Shown in pieces: positions 1 through 7,688 of a DNA stretch of 21,065 nucleotides. The stretch is from DASQFU01 sp035632955 (GTDB lineage Bacteria > Eisenbacteria > RBG-16-71-46). Where the stretch lies: positions 1 to 21,065 of the forward strand of contig DASQFU010000218.1 in NCBI GenBank assembly GCA_035632955.1, in the 5' to 3' direction. A program made the translations under genes and the position numbers. Below the pieces are notes generated by a model that did no database searches, had not been told where the DNA came from, and saw only the letters and a program-made list of their open reading frames with translations. Positions within the stretch are counted from its first letter, which is position 1, and each line of letters opens with the position of its first letter.

Positions 1-654
1 GAGTCGGCGCGACTCGGTCGTGAGCGCTTGCGTCGGAGGCACGAGCAGCTCGCCGATGACGACCCCCGAGAGCACGGCCGCCGAGTCGAACGCAGCCGCG
101 GCGCGCGCCGGCTGATCGTCGCCGGTCGGCCAGAACGCCAGCTCGATCGGCGTCGAGGTGCGCGCGTTCGCGTGCTCGAGCCCGACCTCGATTCCGAGAC
201 GGACCGCGCGCCCTTCGGCTTCGTAGTTGCCGCTGTCGGGCAGCAGCGCTGCGATCCGAAACACCGAGGCTCGCGGTCGCGAAACCGGAGTGCTCCCGAG
301 CTCGGCCAGCGTACGGCGGCCCGCGCCAGGTGCGACCAGTGCCAGCCGCGAGGCGAGATTCCGGCGCAACGCCACGCGGTCTTTGGGAGCGCGCGCCACG
401 GCGGCGCGCACGAGCGCCGCCTCGCTCCTGCCGAGCTCGACCGGGGGACGGCGCAGGACGTACAGCAGCTCGACCAGCGGCGCGCGCACGGCCCAACGCT
501 CGAGCAGCCGATCGCGCTCCCGGGACGGCGGCTGACCGGCGAGCCCATCGGCGGCGCGAACGTCACCGGGAGTTGTGGGCGTCGCGCCTACCTCGAACGC
601 CCCGAGGGCCAGCGCCGCGATCAGCACGGCGCTCAGGCGGCGAGCGCCCGGCAT
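1..654 (-). CDS. Periplasmic-binding-fold protein (LpoA / ABC substrate-binding-like), partial
   Basis: This frame is open from an ATG at 654 to the left edge (218 codons), so the C-terminus is missing. The start overlaps the stop of the upstream gene by one base (TGATG), which suggests translational coupling. Residues 1-25 look like a signal peptide: a basic start, then a hydrophobic Ala/Leu core. Residues 30-115 are Arg/Leu/Ala-rich and probably helical. From about residue 116 the segment FRIAALLPDSGNYEAEG followed by AVRLGIEVGLEHAN resembles the first beta-alpha unit of type I periplasmic-binding folds. That fold occurs in branched-chain amino-acid receptors and in the penicillin-binding-protein activator LpoA. 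A helical N-terminal part before the binding fold fits LpoA-like proteins better than a plain ABC receptor. The ligand cannot be told from this fragment. Confidence 0.7.
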   Translation of the reverse strand, partial: MPGARRLSAVLIAALALGAFEVGATPTTPGDVRAADGLAGQPPSRERDRLLERWAVRAPLVELLYVLRRPPVELGRSEAALVRAAVARAPKDRVALRRNLASRLALVAPGAGRRTLAELGSTPVSRPRASVFRIAALLPDSGNYEAEGRAVRLGIEVGLEHANARTSTPIELAFWPTGDDQPARAAAAFDSAAVLSGVVIGELLVPPTQALTTESRRL

Positions 655-1172
655 CAGAGCTGGAACTTTCCGAAATCCTCGGGATTCAGTCGCTCGAGAT
701 AGCGGCGCAACTGCTCCGCCTTCTCCTCTTCGGTGAGCTCGCGCGGCTCGCCTTCGCCGCCCTCGGCCTCGGCTTCGTGCGGCGGGGGCTGGAGCAGCTT
801 CTCGTTGACGAAGATCGGCGCCTTTGCCCGCAGCGCGAGCGCGATCGAGTCCGAGGGCCGCGCGTCCACCGAAAGCACTTCGCTCTCGCGCTCGACGATG
901 ACGCTCGCGAAGAACGTGTTCTCGCGCAGGTCGGCGATCAGCACCTTGCTGACTTTCGCCTTCAGCCCCTCGATCACGATCGCGAGCAGGTCGTACGTGA
1001 GCGGGCGAGGGAACGACTCTTCCGAGAGGATGCGCCGGATCGCCTGGGCCTCGCCCGGACCGATCCAGATCGGCAGGATGCGCTCGCCCTCCACCTCGCG
1101 GAGGATGACGATGTTCTGCTGGGTCTTGTGCTCGAGGATGAGCCCGTGGACCCGCACCTCGATCACGTTCAC
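654..1172 (-). CDS. Bifunctional nuclease family protein (BFN, DUF151)
   Basis: This is a 172-residue protein of the BFN/DUF151 family, whose characterised members have been reported to have DNase and RNase activity. Family hallmarks are LPIWIG (residues 33-38), FPRPLTYDLL (54-63), NTFFA (85-89) and DARPSDSIALAL (103-114). After about residue 127 an acidic, Glu-rich tail of some 45 residues, probably helical, is added to the usual core. The chosen GTG at 1172 overlaps the stop of the parvulin gene as GTGA. A second GTG at 1166 gives a protein starting VIEV and has better spacing from a GGGAAG upstream, so the start may be 6 bases shorter. A longer in-frame extension to 1283 lies inside the upstream gene and has no family similarity. 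The substrate in this organism is unknown. Confidence 0.88.
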   Translation of the reverse strand: MNVIEVRVHGLILEHKTQQNIVILREVEGERILPIWIGPGEAQAIRRILSEESFPRPLTYDLLAIVIEGLKAKVSKVLIADLRENTFFASVIVERESEVLSVDARPSDSIALALRAKAPIFVNEKLLQPPPHEAEAEGGEGEPRELTEEEKAEQLRRYLERLNPEDFGKFQL

Positions 1173-2434
1173 GGCTTCCCGGACCCCGATCGCGCCTCGC
1201 TGGCCTGCGCGGCGCCGAGCGAATCCGATTCGAGGTTCATGAACGAGGGTACGTCTTCGGTGCGCATGTGATCGATCATCCATTGCGCCGAGGACGCGAG
1301 CTCCGACTTCGGGTACTGGGCGAGCAACGCCCGGAACGCGGTCTCGGCGCCGTCGTAGTCCTTGAGCTCTTCGGAGTGGATGAAGCCGATCATGAACTGC
1401 GCCTGCGGACCGACCTCGCTGGTCGGGTAATCGCGCAGCAGGCTGCGATACGCCTCGATCCGCGTGCTCGGCGGCCCGGCGGCCTGCGCTTCGTTGAACA
1501 TCTCGCGCGCGGTCTTGCGCTGCGACACGAAGCTCTTGATCGCCGCCGAATCCGGGCGGACTCCGAGCTCCTTACGCGCCTTCTGGAGCTGCTCCTGATA
1601 GAAGTCCTGCGAGCGCTGGGTGGCGAGTTGGCGGAGAATCGCCGAGCGCATCTGATCGAAGGTGCGCATCCCTGCCTCACGCTTCTGCTCGACCCGGATC
1701 ACGTGCCAGCCCCGGTCAGTCCTGGTCGGGCCGCCGATCGCGCTCTCCGGCAACGCGAACGCCATATTGGCCAGCTCGGGCTGCGCGCCGAGCGTGGCAA
1801 ACAGGCCTTCGGCGGTCACCGAGCCGAGCACACCGCCGTTCTTCTTGGTCAGCGTGTCCGCGGAGTACTGCGCGACGAGCTTGCGCCAATCCTGTCCCTT
1901 GCGCATCGCGGTTTGCTTCACCCGCTTCGCCTCGGCTTCGCTCTTGAGCTGGATGTGGCTGATCGCCACCGTCGCCGGGACCTTGTACTCCTCGAGATGG
2001 GCCTGGTAGTAGATGCGCGCGTCCGAATCCGCCGGCGCGGGCTTGGCCGCCATGACCTCGTTCACGTAGGTGCGGATCAGCAGATCGCGGCGTTGCTGCT
2101 CGATCTGCTTCTTGACGTCGGCACGCTGCGACAAGCCGTGCTTGAGCGCCGCGTGCAGCCACACGCGCTCCTCCACCAGGCGCTCGAGCAGGCGCTGGCG
2201 ACCTTCGGGACTCGTGAAGTTGGAACGCGCGCCTTCGGGTAGCTCGTCGAGCCGCCGTTGAACGACGGAAGGCGTGATGGTCTCGTTGCCGATCCGCACC
2301 AGCACCGTGTCGCGCTTCGCGCCGGCCCGTTTACCGCTCCGGTTCGACGCCGGCGCGGCCAGAGCGGTGGCCGTCAGCGCCACGAGCGCGAGCCCGGCCA
2401 GCCAGCGAATGCCGTACGCCGCGCGCGCGCTCAT
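1169..2434 (-). CDS. Parvulin-type peptidyl-prolyl isomerase with C-terminal TPR-like region
   Basis: This 421-residue exported protein probably assists folding of envelope proteins, like SurA, PrsA or PpiD. Residues 1-27 form a signal peptide (hydrophobic LAGLALVALTATALAA). Residues 44-130 form a SurA-N-like helical chaperone module starting VLVRIGNETIT. Residues 152-254 are the PPIC rotamase domain, with ISHIQLKSEAEA, the DTLTKKNGGVLG turn and GWHVIRVEQKREA. Residues 310-395 look like two tetratricopeptide/BamD-like helical hairpins (RSLLRDYPTSEVGPQAQFMIG, then FRALLAQYPKSELASSAQWMI). The ATG at 2434 overlaps the rplI stop by four bases (ATGA), and the stop overlaps the next gene. No lipobox Cys is seen, so it is probably soluble in the periplasm. 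The family is clear; the partner substrates are not. Confidence 0.9.
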   Translation of the reverse strand: MSARAAYGIRWLAGLALVALTATALAAPASNRSGKRAGAKRDTVLVRIGNETITPSVVQRRLDELPEGARSNFTSPEGRQRLLERLVEERVWLHAALKHGLSQRADVKKQIEQQRRDLLIRTYVNEVMAAKPAPADSDARIYYQAHLEEYKVPATVAISHIQLKSEAEAKRVKQTAMRKGQDWRKLVAQYSADTLTKKNGGVLGSVTAEGLFATLGAQPELANMAFALPESAIGGPTRTDRGWHVIRVEQKREAGMRTFDQMRSAILRQLATQRSQDFYQEQLQKARKELGVRPDSAAIKSFVSQRKTAREMFNEAQAAGPPSTRIEAYRSLLRDYPTSEVGPQAQFMIGFIHSEELKDYDGAETAFRALLAQYPKSELASSAQWMIDHMRTEDVPSFMNLESDSLGAAQASEARSGSGKP

Positions 2435-2874
2435 GAGCGCACCACCCAGACCTTCACGGTCGCCGACACGTCGCCCAGGATGCGCACCGTGACGTCGTAG
2501 CGTCCGAGCTGCTTGATGTGGTCGTCCAGCTCGATGCGCCGCTTGTCGACGATGTGCCCGGCCTTGGCCAGTGCGTCTGCGACGTCCATGTTCGTGACCG
2601 AGCCGAACAGCGTGTCCTCTTCGTTGGCCTGGGCCGGGATGTTGACCTCGACGCCTTCGAGACGCGACGCCTCGGCGCGCGCTTCCGCCAGACGCTTGTT
2701 GTCCTGGATCTCGCGCTGGCGTTCGAGCTCCTGATAGAGATTGCCGGCCTTCGTGCCCGCGGCGATGGCGAGTTTGTGCGGCAGGAGGTAGTTGCGTGCG
2801 TAGCCGGGCTTGACGTTCACCGTCGTGCCCTTCGGGCCCACGCCTTTCAAGTCTTCGAGCAGAATCACTTGCAT
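2431..2874 (-). CDS. rplI: 50S ribosomal protein L9
   Basis: L9 is a 147-residue two-domain protein of the large subunit that binds 23S rRNA near the L1 stalk. The N-terminal domain shows the signature MQVILLEDLKGVGPKGTTV with VKPGYARNYLLPHKLA (residues 1-37). A charged connecting helix runs over roughly residues 41-75 (LYQELERQREIQDNKRLAEA). The C-terminal domain holds LFGSVTNMDVADAL, HIVDKRRIELDDHIKQLGRYDVTVRI and a short VWVVRS end. Two ATGs sit side by side. The second, at 2874, gives the canonical MQV start and is 7 bases from AGGAG, so it is preferred to 2877. The gene belongs to the classic rpsF-ssb-rpsR-rplI cluster. Confidence 0.97.
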   Translation of the reverse strand: MQVILLEDLKGVGPKGTTVNVKPGYARNYLLPHKLAIAAGTKAGNLYQELERQREIQDNKRLAEARAEASRLEGVEVNIPAQANEEDTLFGSVTNMDVADALAKAGHIVDKRRIELDDHIKQLGRYDVTVRILGDVSATVKVWVVRS

Positions 2875-2890
2875 CATCGATCTCCTGGTA

Positions 2891-3871
2891 TCAGTCCTTT
2901 TCCGGGACCGCTTCGAGCCTGCGATAGTCCAGCCACAAGTCGCTCACGCCCACGCAGGTCGCGGCGAACAGGAACACCGGGGTCGCCATGGCGAACACGA
3001 ACACCATCGTCAAGACGATCATGGAGGGAGGAACGCCGCGCGAAAGCAGCAGCGATTCTACGACCGCAATTCCCTGCGCACAATAACCGAGCCCGGAACC
3101 GATCAGCAGGGTCCAACCGGTCGGCGCCCACGCCGGCAGCGGCGCGAGCAGCAACGCCAGGCCGACGATCGCGAGCCAGATCGCGCCGTCCGGCAGCCGC
3201 CAATCGACGAACCGCACGCGCGACAGCTCCGGCCACCGCAGCACGCGGCCGAACCGTGCGGCGAGTCCGCGGCCCGCGACCACCAGCAATGTCATCCAGG
3301 CGAACAGCACGGTCGGCAACAACAGCGGCAATCCGCGACGCTGCAGCTCCGCGCCCTGAGCCCAGGCCTGGCGCAACGCCTGCGTACGGTCTCCCTGAGC
3401 GTCCAGGCGTGCGAGCATCGCCAGCAACCGTTGGTTGCTCTCCCGCAGGTGCTTCTCCACGCCCGAAACCAGCGGCGCATACTCGAGCATCCACGGCAGC
3501 AGCGCGGCGAGCAGGAGCAACGGCAGCAGCATCCACGCCAGCTGGCCGACGCCGCCCGCGCCGCCCTCTTCGCGCAGTCCCATCCAGGTGCCGGTCAGCG
3601 CCGCGACCGGAATCCACCACACCCACAACTGGAAGGGTCCGACGAACACGATCGCCGCCGTGAACAATCCGAGCGGCACCGCGACGCCCCAGGCGCCGAA
3701 GCGCCACGACAGCAGCAGCGCCAGCGCCACCACACTGGGCACGACCAGCCACAGGCTCCCCCACGGCGCCGGCAGCTCCTGCGAGAGGACGCAGAGGACG
3801 GCGATTACCAGCAGGATCCGGAACCACGATCCCCCGATCCTTTCCCGCCCCGGCTCAGCGGTAGAGGTCAC
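2891..3871 (-). CDS. DUF2232 (YybS-like) integral membrane protein
   Basis: This is a 326-residue polytopic membrane protein with about eight hydrophobic segments. Examples are ILLVIAVLCVLS, LWLVVPSVVALALLLSW, LPLLLLAALLPW, LLLPTVLFAWMTLLVVAG and VLTMVFVFAMATPVFLFAATCVG. A polar, helical loop rich in Gln and Arg (about residues 140-175) follows the fourth segment. Family DUF2232 commonly lies between rpsR and rplI, exactly as here, and its function is not established. The GTG at 3871 overlaps the end of rpsR by 17 bases and has no clear Shine-Dalgarno sequence, so translation may depend on coupling to rpsR. The stop lies 16 bases before rplI. Assignment rests on topology plus position. Confidence 0.82.
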   Translation of the reverse strand: MTSTAEPGRERIGGSWFRILLVIAVLCVLSQELPAPWGSLWLVVPSVVALALLLSWRFGAWGVAVPLGLFTAAIVFVGPFQLWVWWIPVAALTGTWMGLREEGGAGGVGQLAWMLLPLLLLAALLPWMLEYAPLVSGVEKHLRESNQRLLAMLARLDAQGDRTQALRQAWAQGAELQRRGLPLLLPTVLFAWMTLLVVAGRGLAARFGRVLRWPELSRVRFVDWRLPDGAIWLAIVGLALLLAPLPAWAPTGWTLLIGSGLGYCAQGIAVVESLLLSRGVPPSMIVLTMVFVFAMATPVFLFAATCVGVSDLWLDYRRLEAVPEKD

Positions 3872-4097
3872 TGGTGAAGGGCAACAGCGCCAACACCCGA
3901 GCGCGCTTCACGGCGGTCGTGATCTGCTTCTGGTGGCGGGCGCAGGTGCCCGACACACGGCGCGGGACGATCTTGCCACGGTCGGTGATGAAGCGCCCGA
4001 GCCGCTTCTCGTCCTTGTAGTCCACGAATCCGACCTTCTCGAAGCACAGCTTGCAATACTTCTTCTTGAAGCTCTTGCCTTCGCGTTCTCTGGCCAT
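3855..4097 (-). CDS. rpsR: 30S ribosomal protein S18 (zinc-ligand form)
   Basis: This 80-residue small-subunit protein pairs with S6 on the platform of the 30S subunit. The core FVDYKDEKRLGRFITDRGKI and the C-terminal KQITTAVKRARVLALLPF are diagnostic of S18. Cys15 and Cys18 (CKLC) with Cys52 and His55 (GTCARH) make a plausible zinc site, the so-called C+ form of S18, which is lost in many bacteria. The start ATG at 4097 is preceded by AGGAG and GAGGAG motifs. It follows ssb after 49 bases and overlaps the DUF2232 gene by 17 bases. Confidence 0.97.
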   Translation of the reverse strand: MAREREGKSFKKKYCKLCFEKVGFVDYKDEKRLGRFITDRGKIVPRRVSGTCARHQKQITTAVKRARVLALLPFTSDLYR

Positions 4098-4146
4098 CGC
4101 TCCTCTTCTCCTAAAGCATCTTTGCCTAAACCCGTCCCGAGTCGCC

Positions 4147-4554
4147 TCAGGACTCGAACAAATCTCCGCCGCTCTGGCGCCGCGCGACTTCGGGCGTCTG
4201 ATCCGCCGGCCGCCGCTCGAGGAAGTGCACCATTTCGCCCCGGATCTCGAGTCGCGTCCGCTTCTCGCCCTGGGCCGCCAACCACTCGCGCATCTGCAGC
4301 CGCCCCTCGACCAGCACCGGGCTGCCGCGTTGCAGGTACTGTCCGCACACCTCGGCCAGCCGTTGATAAGTCATGACCATGACGTATCCCGTCTGCTCCG
4401 CCGCGCTGCCGTCGCGCGCCCGGTAGCGGCGCGAGAACGCCATCGCGAAGCTGGTGACCGCGGTGCCATCGGCGGCATAACGCCGATCCGGATCTCCCGT
4501 CAGGCGTCCGCTGATCGTGACGCGATTGATTTCGGGCAGTTTGAGCTCGGTCAC
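4147..4554 (-). CDS. ssb: Single-stranded DNA-binding protein
   Basis: This is a 135-residue OB-fold protein that coats single-stranded DNA in replication and repair. The family pattern runs INRVTISGRLTGDPDRRYAADGT (residues 9-31), then VTSFAMAFSRRYR, GYVMVMTYQRLAEVCGQYLQ, SPVLVEGRLQMREW and TRLEIRGEMVHFLE. The GTG at 4554 is chosen because GGAGGAG lies 5 bases upstream and the fold begins directly after it. Longer readings extend into rpsF antisense. The C-terminus is unusual: the Gly/Pro-rich linker and the acidic DDIPF-like tip that recruits partner proteins are absent, and the protein ends SGGDLFES. It could be a minor SSB with a degenerate tip. Position between rpsF and rpsR supports the main ssb locus. 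Confidence 0.93.
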   Translation of the reverse strand: MTELKLPEINRVTISGRLTGDPDRRYAADGTAVTSFAMAFSRRYRARDGSAAEQTGYVMVMTYQRLAEVCGQYLQRGSPVLVEGRLQMREWLAAQGEKRTRLEIRGEMVHFLERRPADQTPEVARRQSGGDLFES

Positions 4555-4607
4555 CCGGTCTCCTCCCAGGGCGCTGCGTTCGCGCGACCGATCGGCGCGT
4601 GAAACGC

Positions 4608-4961
4608 CTAGTCGTCCCCGGCTTCCTCCGCGGCGGCGATCGTTTCGGCGTCCACCTTCGGCTGGGTCAGCTCGGGTGGCACGTGCATCACCGTCAACAC
4701 GCGCACCACCGACTCGTTGAGCCGCAGACGCCGCTCCAGCTCGCGGACCAAGGGGCTGCCTCCCTGATAGAGCATCAGGGTGTAGATGCCGTCGCGCTTC
4801 TTGTGGATCTCGTACGCCAGGCGCCGCTTGCCCCAGCGCTGAACTTCGAGCACTTCGCCGCCCAGGTCCTTGATCCACCCGGCCATGCGGTCGACTTCCT
4901 CGTTGACCTTCGCCTCGTCGAGGCCGGGCTCGAGGATGAATGTGGTTTCGTATTTGGTCAC
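4608..4961 (-). CDS. rpsF: 30S ribosomal protein S6
   Basis: This is a 117-residue S6 protein, which binds 16S rRNA with S18. Signature segments are KYETTFILEPGLDEAKV (residues 3-19), LEVQRWGKRRLAYEIHKKRDG (38-58) and YTLMLYQGGSPLVRELERRLRLNESVVRVLTV. The GTG at 4961 overlaps the pth stop as GTGA, and AAGGAGG lies 10 bases upstream. A longer frame running into pth antisense (to 5405) lacks any S6 similarity and was not used. The Ala/Glu/Asp-rich C-terminal tail (ETIAAAEEAGDD) is typical of S6. Confidence 0.96.
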   Translation of the reverse strand: MTKYETTFILEPGLDEAKVNEEVDRMAGWIKDLGGEVLEVQRWGKRRLAYEIHKKRDGIYTLMLYQGGSPLVRELERRLRLNESVVRVLTVMHVPPELTQPKVDAETIAAAEEAGDD

Positions 4962-5542
4962 GATTCCGGAACCTCCTTGCCAACTTTGCGATTGAAACGA
5001 TTCATGGCGGCGAGCAATCCCTCGACCAACCAATGCTCCACGGCATCGGCGGCCAGCATGACCGCCGCTTGCAGCTCCTGCTCCTCGACTTCCGTGAGCT
5101 CCTCCAGCACGTGCTCGCGCAGCTCGGCGCTGGTGCTCGCGGCGCCGACACCGATCCGCAGTCGCGCATACTCGCGGGTCCCGAGCGCGGCCTCGATGCT
5201 CTCGAGGCCACGATGTCCACCGCTCGAGCCTCGCGCCCGAATCCGCAGCAACCCGAACGACAGATAGACGTCGTCCGTCACCACCAGCAGCTTCGGATCG
5301 AGTCCGTGCTCGGTTTCGAACGCCGCCAGCGCCGCGCCGCTCGCGTTCATGTAGGTCAGCGGCTGAACCAGCGACACCGCGCGACCCGCTCGCTCCGCCT
5401 GCCACCAGCGGTACTCGGGAACCGCTTCCCGGGCGCTCGCTCGCCAGCGCGCGACCAGCGTTTCCAGCACCCGAACCCCGACGTTGTGGCGGGTGCGCGC
5501 GTACCGCGCACCCGGATTCCCCAGACCGAGCACCACCGCCAC
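4958..5542 (-). CDS. pth: Peptidyl-tRNA hydrolase
   Basis: This 194-residue enzyme releases tRNA from prematurely dropped peptidyl-tRNA. The family start VVLGLGNPGARYARTRHNVG gives Asn9 and the catalytic His19. PLTYMNASG supplies Asn65 and VTDDVYL supplies Asp89, equivalent to the E. coli catalytic Asp. The loop that reads GGHNG in E. coli is GGHRG here (Arg110), a variant I recall from other lineages. The C-terminal helices hold the lid (LREHVLEELTEVEEQ). The ATG at 5542 lies 3 bases after the rplY stop, and the end overlaps rpsF by four bases. The L25-Pth pairing is a common conserved neighbourhood. Confidence 0.96.
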   Translation of the reverse strand: MAVVLGLGNPGARYARTRHNVGVRVLETLVARWRASAREAVPEYRWWQAERAGRAVSLVQPLTYMNASGAALAAFETEHGLDPKLLVVTDDVYLSFGLLRIRARGSSGGHRGLESIEAALGTREYARLRIGVGAASTSAELREHVLEELTEVEEQELQAAVMLAADAVEHWLVEGLLAAMNRFNRKVGKEVPES

Positions 5543-5545
5543 GAA

Positions 5546-6286
5546 CTACTTCTTCCCCTTCTCCTTCTCTTTGTCCTTGTCCTTGTCCTTGTCCTTGTCC
5601 TTATCCTTATCCTTGTCCTTGTCCTTCCCCTCGCCCTCGGCGCCTTCCTCGTCCTTCTTGCCCTTGGCGATCACTTCCGGCTCGACCGCCCCTTCGGGGG
5701 CCACGATCTCGTCGACCGGCTTCTCCTCCATCACCGTCGGCGGCACCACGGTCGCCACGGTCGCGTCGCCTTCGGTCAGGATCGTCCCGTCCGGCATCGA
5801 GAGATCGCGGACATGGATCGAATCGCCAATGTTGAGCGCGGTCACGTCCACGTCGATCGCGGGCGGAATTGCGGTCGGCAGGCAGCGCACTTCGACGTCG
5901 CGGAGGATGTGCTCGAGGATGCCGCCGCCGTCCTTGACCCCGACCGGCAAGCCGGTCAAATGCAGGCTCACCCGCACCTCGATCGTCTCCGTCAGCGAGA
6001 TGTGCTGGAAGTCGAGATGCAGGATGTCGTGCGTGATCGGGTCGTACTGGACGTCGCGGATCAGCGCCGTGAACTCGCCCCCGCCCACGGCCAGGTTGAC
6101 GATCGCGTTGCCGCCCTTGTGGGAGCGCAGCGCGACCTGAAACGCGCGCGCCGGGACGCTGACCGCCACCGGCGGCTCGCCGTGCCCGTATAAAACGCCC
6201 GGGATGGATCCGGCCGCGCGCGCCTTGCGCGCACCGCCTTTGCCGAGCTTCTCGCGGCGCTCGCCGCTCAATGCAATCACTGCCAT
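5546..6286 (-). CDS. rplY: 50S ribosomal protein L25, general stress (CTC) form
   Basis: This 246-residue L25/TL5/CTC protein binds 5S rRNA. Residues 1-90 are the L25 domain: GKGGARKARAAGSIPGVLYGHGEPP, then HLDFQHISLTETIEVRVSL. Residues 95-185 are the TL5-C beta domain (LHLTGLPVGVKDGGGILEHILRDVEV, DVTALNIGDSIHVRDLSMP). After VMEEKPVDEIV comes an acidic linker, and the last ~30 residues are nine Lys-Asp dipeptides followed by KEKEKGKK. Such low-complexity tails vary in length between relatives and probably stay disordered. AGGAGG lies 7 bases before the ATG at 6286, a strong ribosome-binding site. The gene follows prs by 58 bases. Confidence 0.96.
   Translation of the reverse strand: MAVIALSGERREKLGKGGARKARAAGSIPGVLYGHGEPPVAVSVPARAFQVALRSHKGGNAIVNLAVGGGEFTALIRDVQYDPITHDILHLDFQHISLTETIEVRVSLHLTGLPVGVKDGGGILEHILRDVEVRCLPTAIPPAIDVDVTALNIGDSIHVRDLSMPDGTILTEGDATVATVVPPTVMEEKPVDEIVAPEGAVEPEVIAKGKKDEEGAEGEGKDKDKDKDKDKDKDKDKDKEKEKGKK
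5573..5626 (-). repeat. Hexanucleotide array, nine Lys-Asp units, in rplY
   Basis: The plus strand reads (gtcctt)5 (atcctt)2 (gtcctt)2 without interruption. Read on the minus strand, each unit is AAGGAC or AAGGAT, encoding Lys-Asp. Unit number changes would add or remove Lys-Asp pairs without shifting the frame. The two AAGGAT units next to each other suggest that a variant unit was itself duplicated. Confidence 0.95.
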
Positions 6287-6344
6287 GGTTTCTCCTCCTG
6301 ACCTCGCCGGCTTCCCGCGCCGTTCGGCGGGACGCCGCGTGGCT
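6287..6344. other. prs-rplY spacer with a small hairpin
   Basis: This 58-base gap holds the strong rplY ribosome-binding site and one GC-rich inverted repeat at 6314-6331 (CCCG, CG bulge, CCG, TT loop, CGGCGGG). No poly-U follows it, so it is not a clear terminator. It may be only a weak RNA structure upstream of rplY. Confidence 0.35.
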
Positions 6345-7277
<933 letters not shown>

Positions 7278-7371
7278 TCGCGAAACCTCCCGATCGAGGA
7301 CCCCGAACGGCGCCGCGCAGCCGCCGCCGGGCGCCGTCAGAAACCCGGAGTCTCCCCCCGGGCCAAGCAAA

Positions 7372-7446
7372 TGGCTGGGGCGGGAGGATTCGAACCTCCG
7401 GATGCGAGATCCAAAGTCTCGTGCCTTACCGCTTGGCCACGCCCCA
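7372..7446 (-). tRNA. tRNA-Gln (anticodon TTG)
   Basis: On the minus strand a cloverleaf can be drawn. The acceptor stem TGGGGCG (7446-7440) pairs with CGCCCCA (7382-7376). The discriminator base is G and CCA is encoded (7374-7372). The anticodon stem CGAGA/TCTCG encloses loop CTTTGGA, giving anticodon TTG, which reads CAA for glutamine. The T arm is GGAGG-TTCGAAT-CCTCC and the D arm contains CCAAGCGGTAAGG. The U-A first acceptor pair (U1) agrees with bacterial tRNA-Gln. It is the first transcribed element before prs. Confidence 0.95.
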
Positions 7447-7545
7447 CCAACAGAACGGGATTTCCGTCACGGTCCGCTCCCCGCAGCGCGGGGCTCGGGG
7501 TGATGGCTATTGGCCCGAAGGGACATCTAGGAGAAAAGCCGCGGG
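7447..7545 (-). other. Leader between promoter and tRNA-Gln
   Basis: No coding sequence is supported here. A tight inverted repeat CCCCGC-agc-GCGGGG lies at 7479-7493 and would form a 6-bp hairpin in the precursor RNA about 33 bases before the tRNA. It could be a processing structure or chance in GC-rich DNA. Confidence 0.35.
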
Positions 7546-7574
7546 AGACTAGCGGCCGGCCGGCGCGAAGTCAA
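7546..7574 (-). promoter_or_regulatory. Putative sigma-70-type promoter for tRNA-Gln / prs
   Basis: On the minus strand TTGACT (7574-7569) is separated by exactly 17 bases from TAGTCT (7551-7546). The -35 matches five of six consensus bases and the -10 matches three of six. Its position about 100 bases before the tRNA, and after a hairpin downstream of spoVG, fits the start of the tRNA-prs-rplY transcript. Confidence 0.5.
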
Positions 7575-7627
7575 ATGTCGCCGTGACCTGCGCAGCGCCT
7601 GGGATGTCGGGTCATGCGCCTACGGCC

Positions 7628-7651
7628 GGGCCCGGTCGTCGCTCCGGGCCC
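7628..7651 (-). terminator. GC-rich hairpin downstream of spoVG
   Basis: GGGCCCGG (7628-7635) and CCGGGCCC (7644-7651) form a perfect 8-bp stem with an 8-base loop, 38 bases past the spoVG stop. No U tract follows on the minus strand, so termination would be of the U-less type or assisted. The stem would work in either direction. Confidence 0.45.
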
Positions 7652-7688
7652 TGTTCACGAGCCGCGTGCGTCTGGGCGGCTCGGTGAT

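Noticed and set aside
28..702. Plus-strand 224-codon frame at the left edge
   Set aside because: The minus strand here is open to the edge, begins with a signal peptide, shows a periplasmic-binding motif, and its start overlaps the upstream gene; the plus frame is Arg-rich without motifs.
2518..3663. Plus-strand frame of 381 codons opposite rplI and DUF2232
   Set aside because: Pro/Arg/Ala-rich with no motifs; the opposite strand carries recognisable L9 and a hydrophobic membrane protein.
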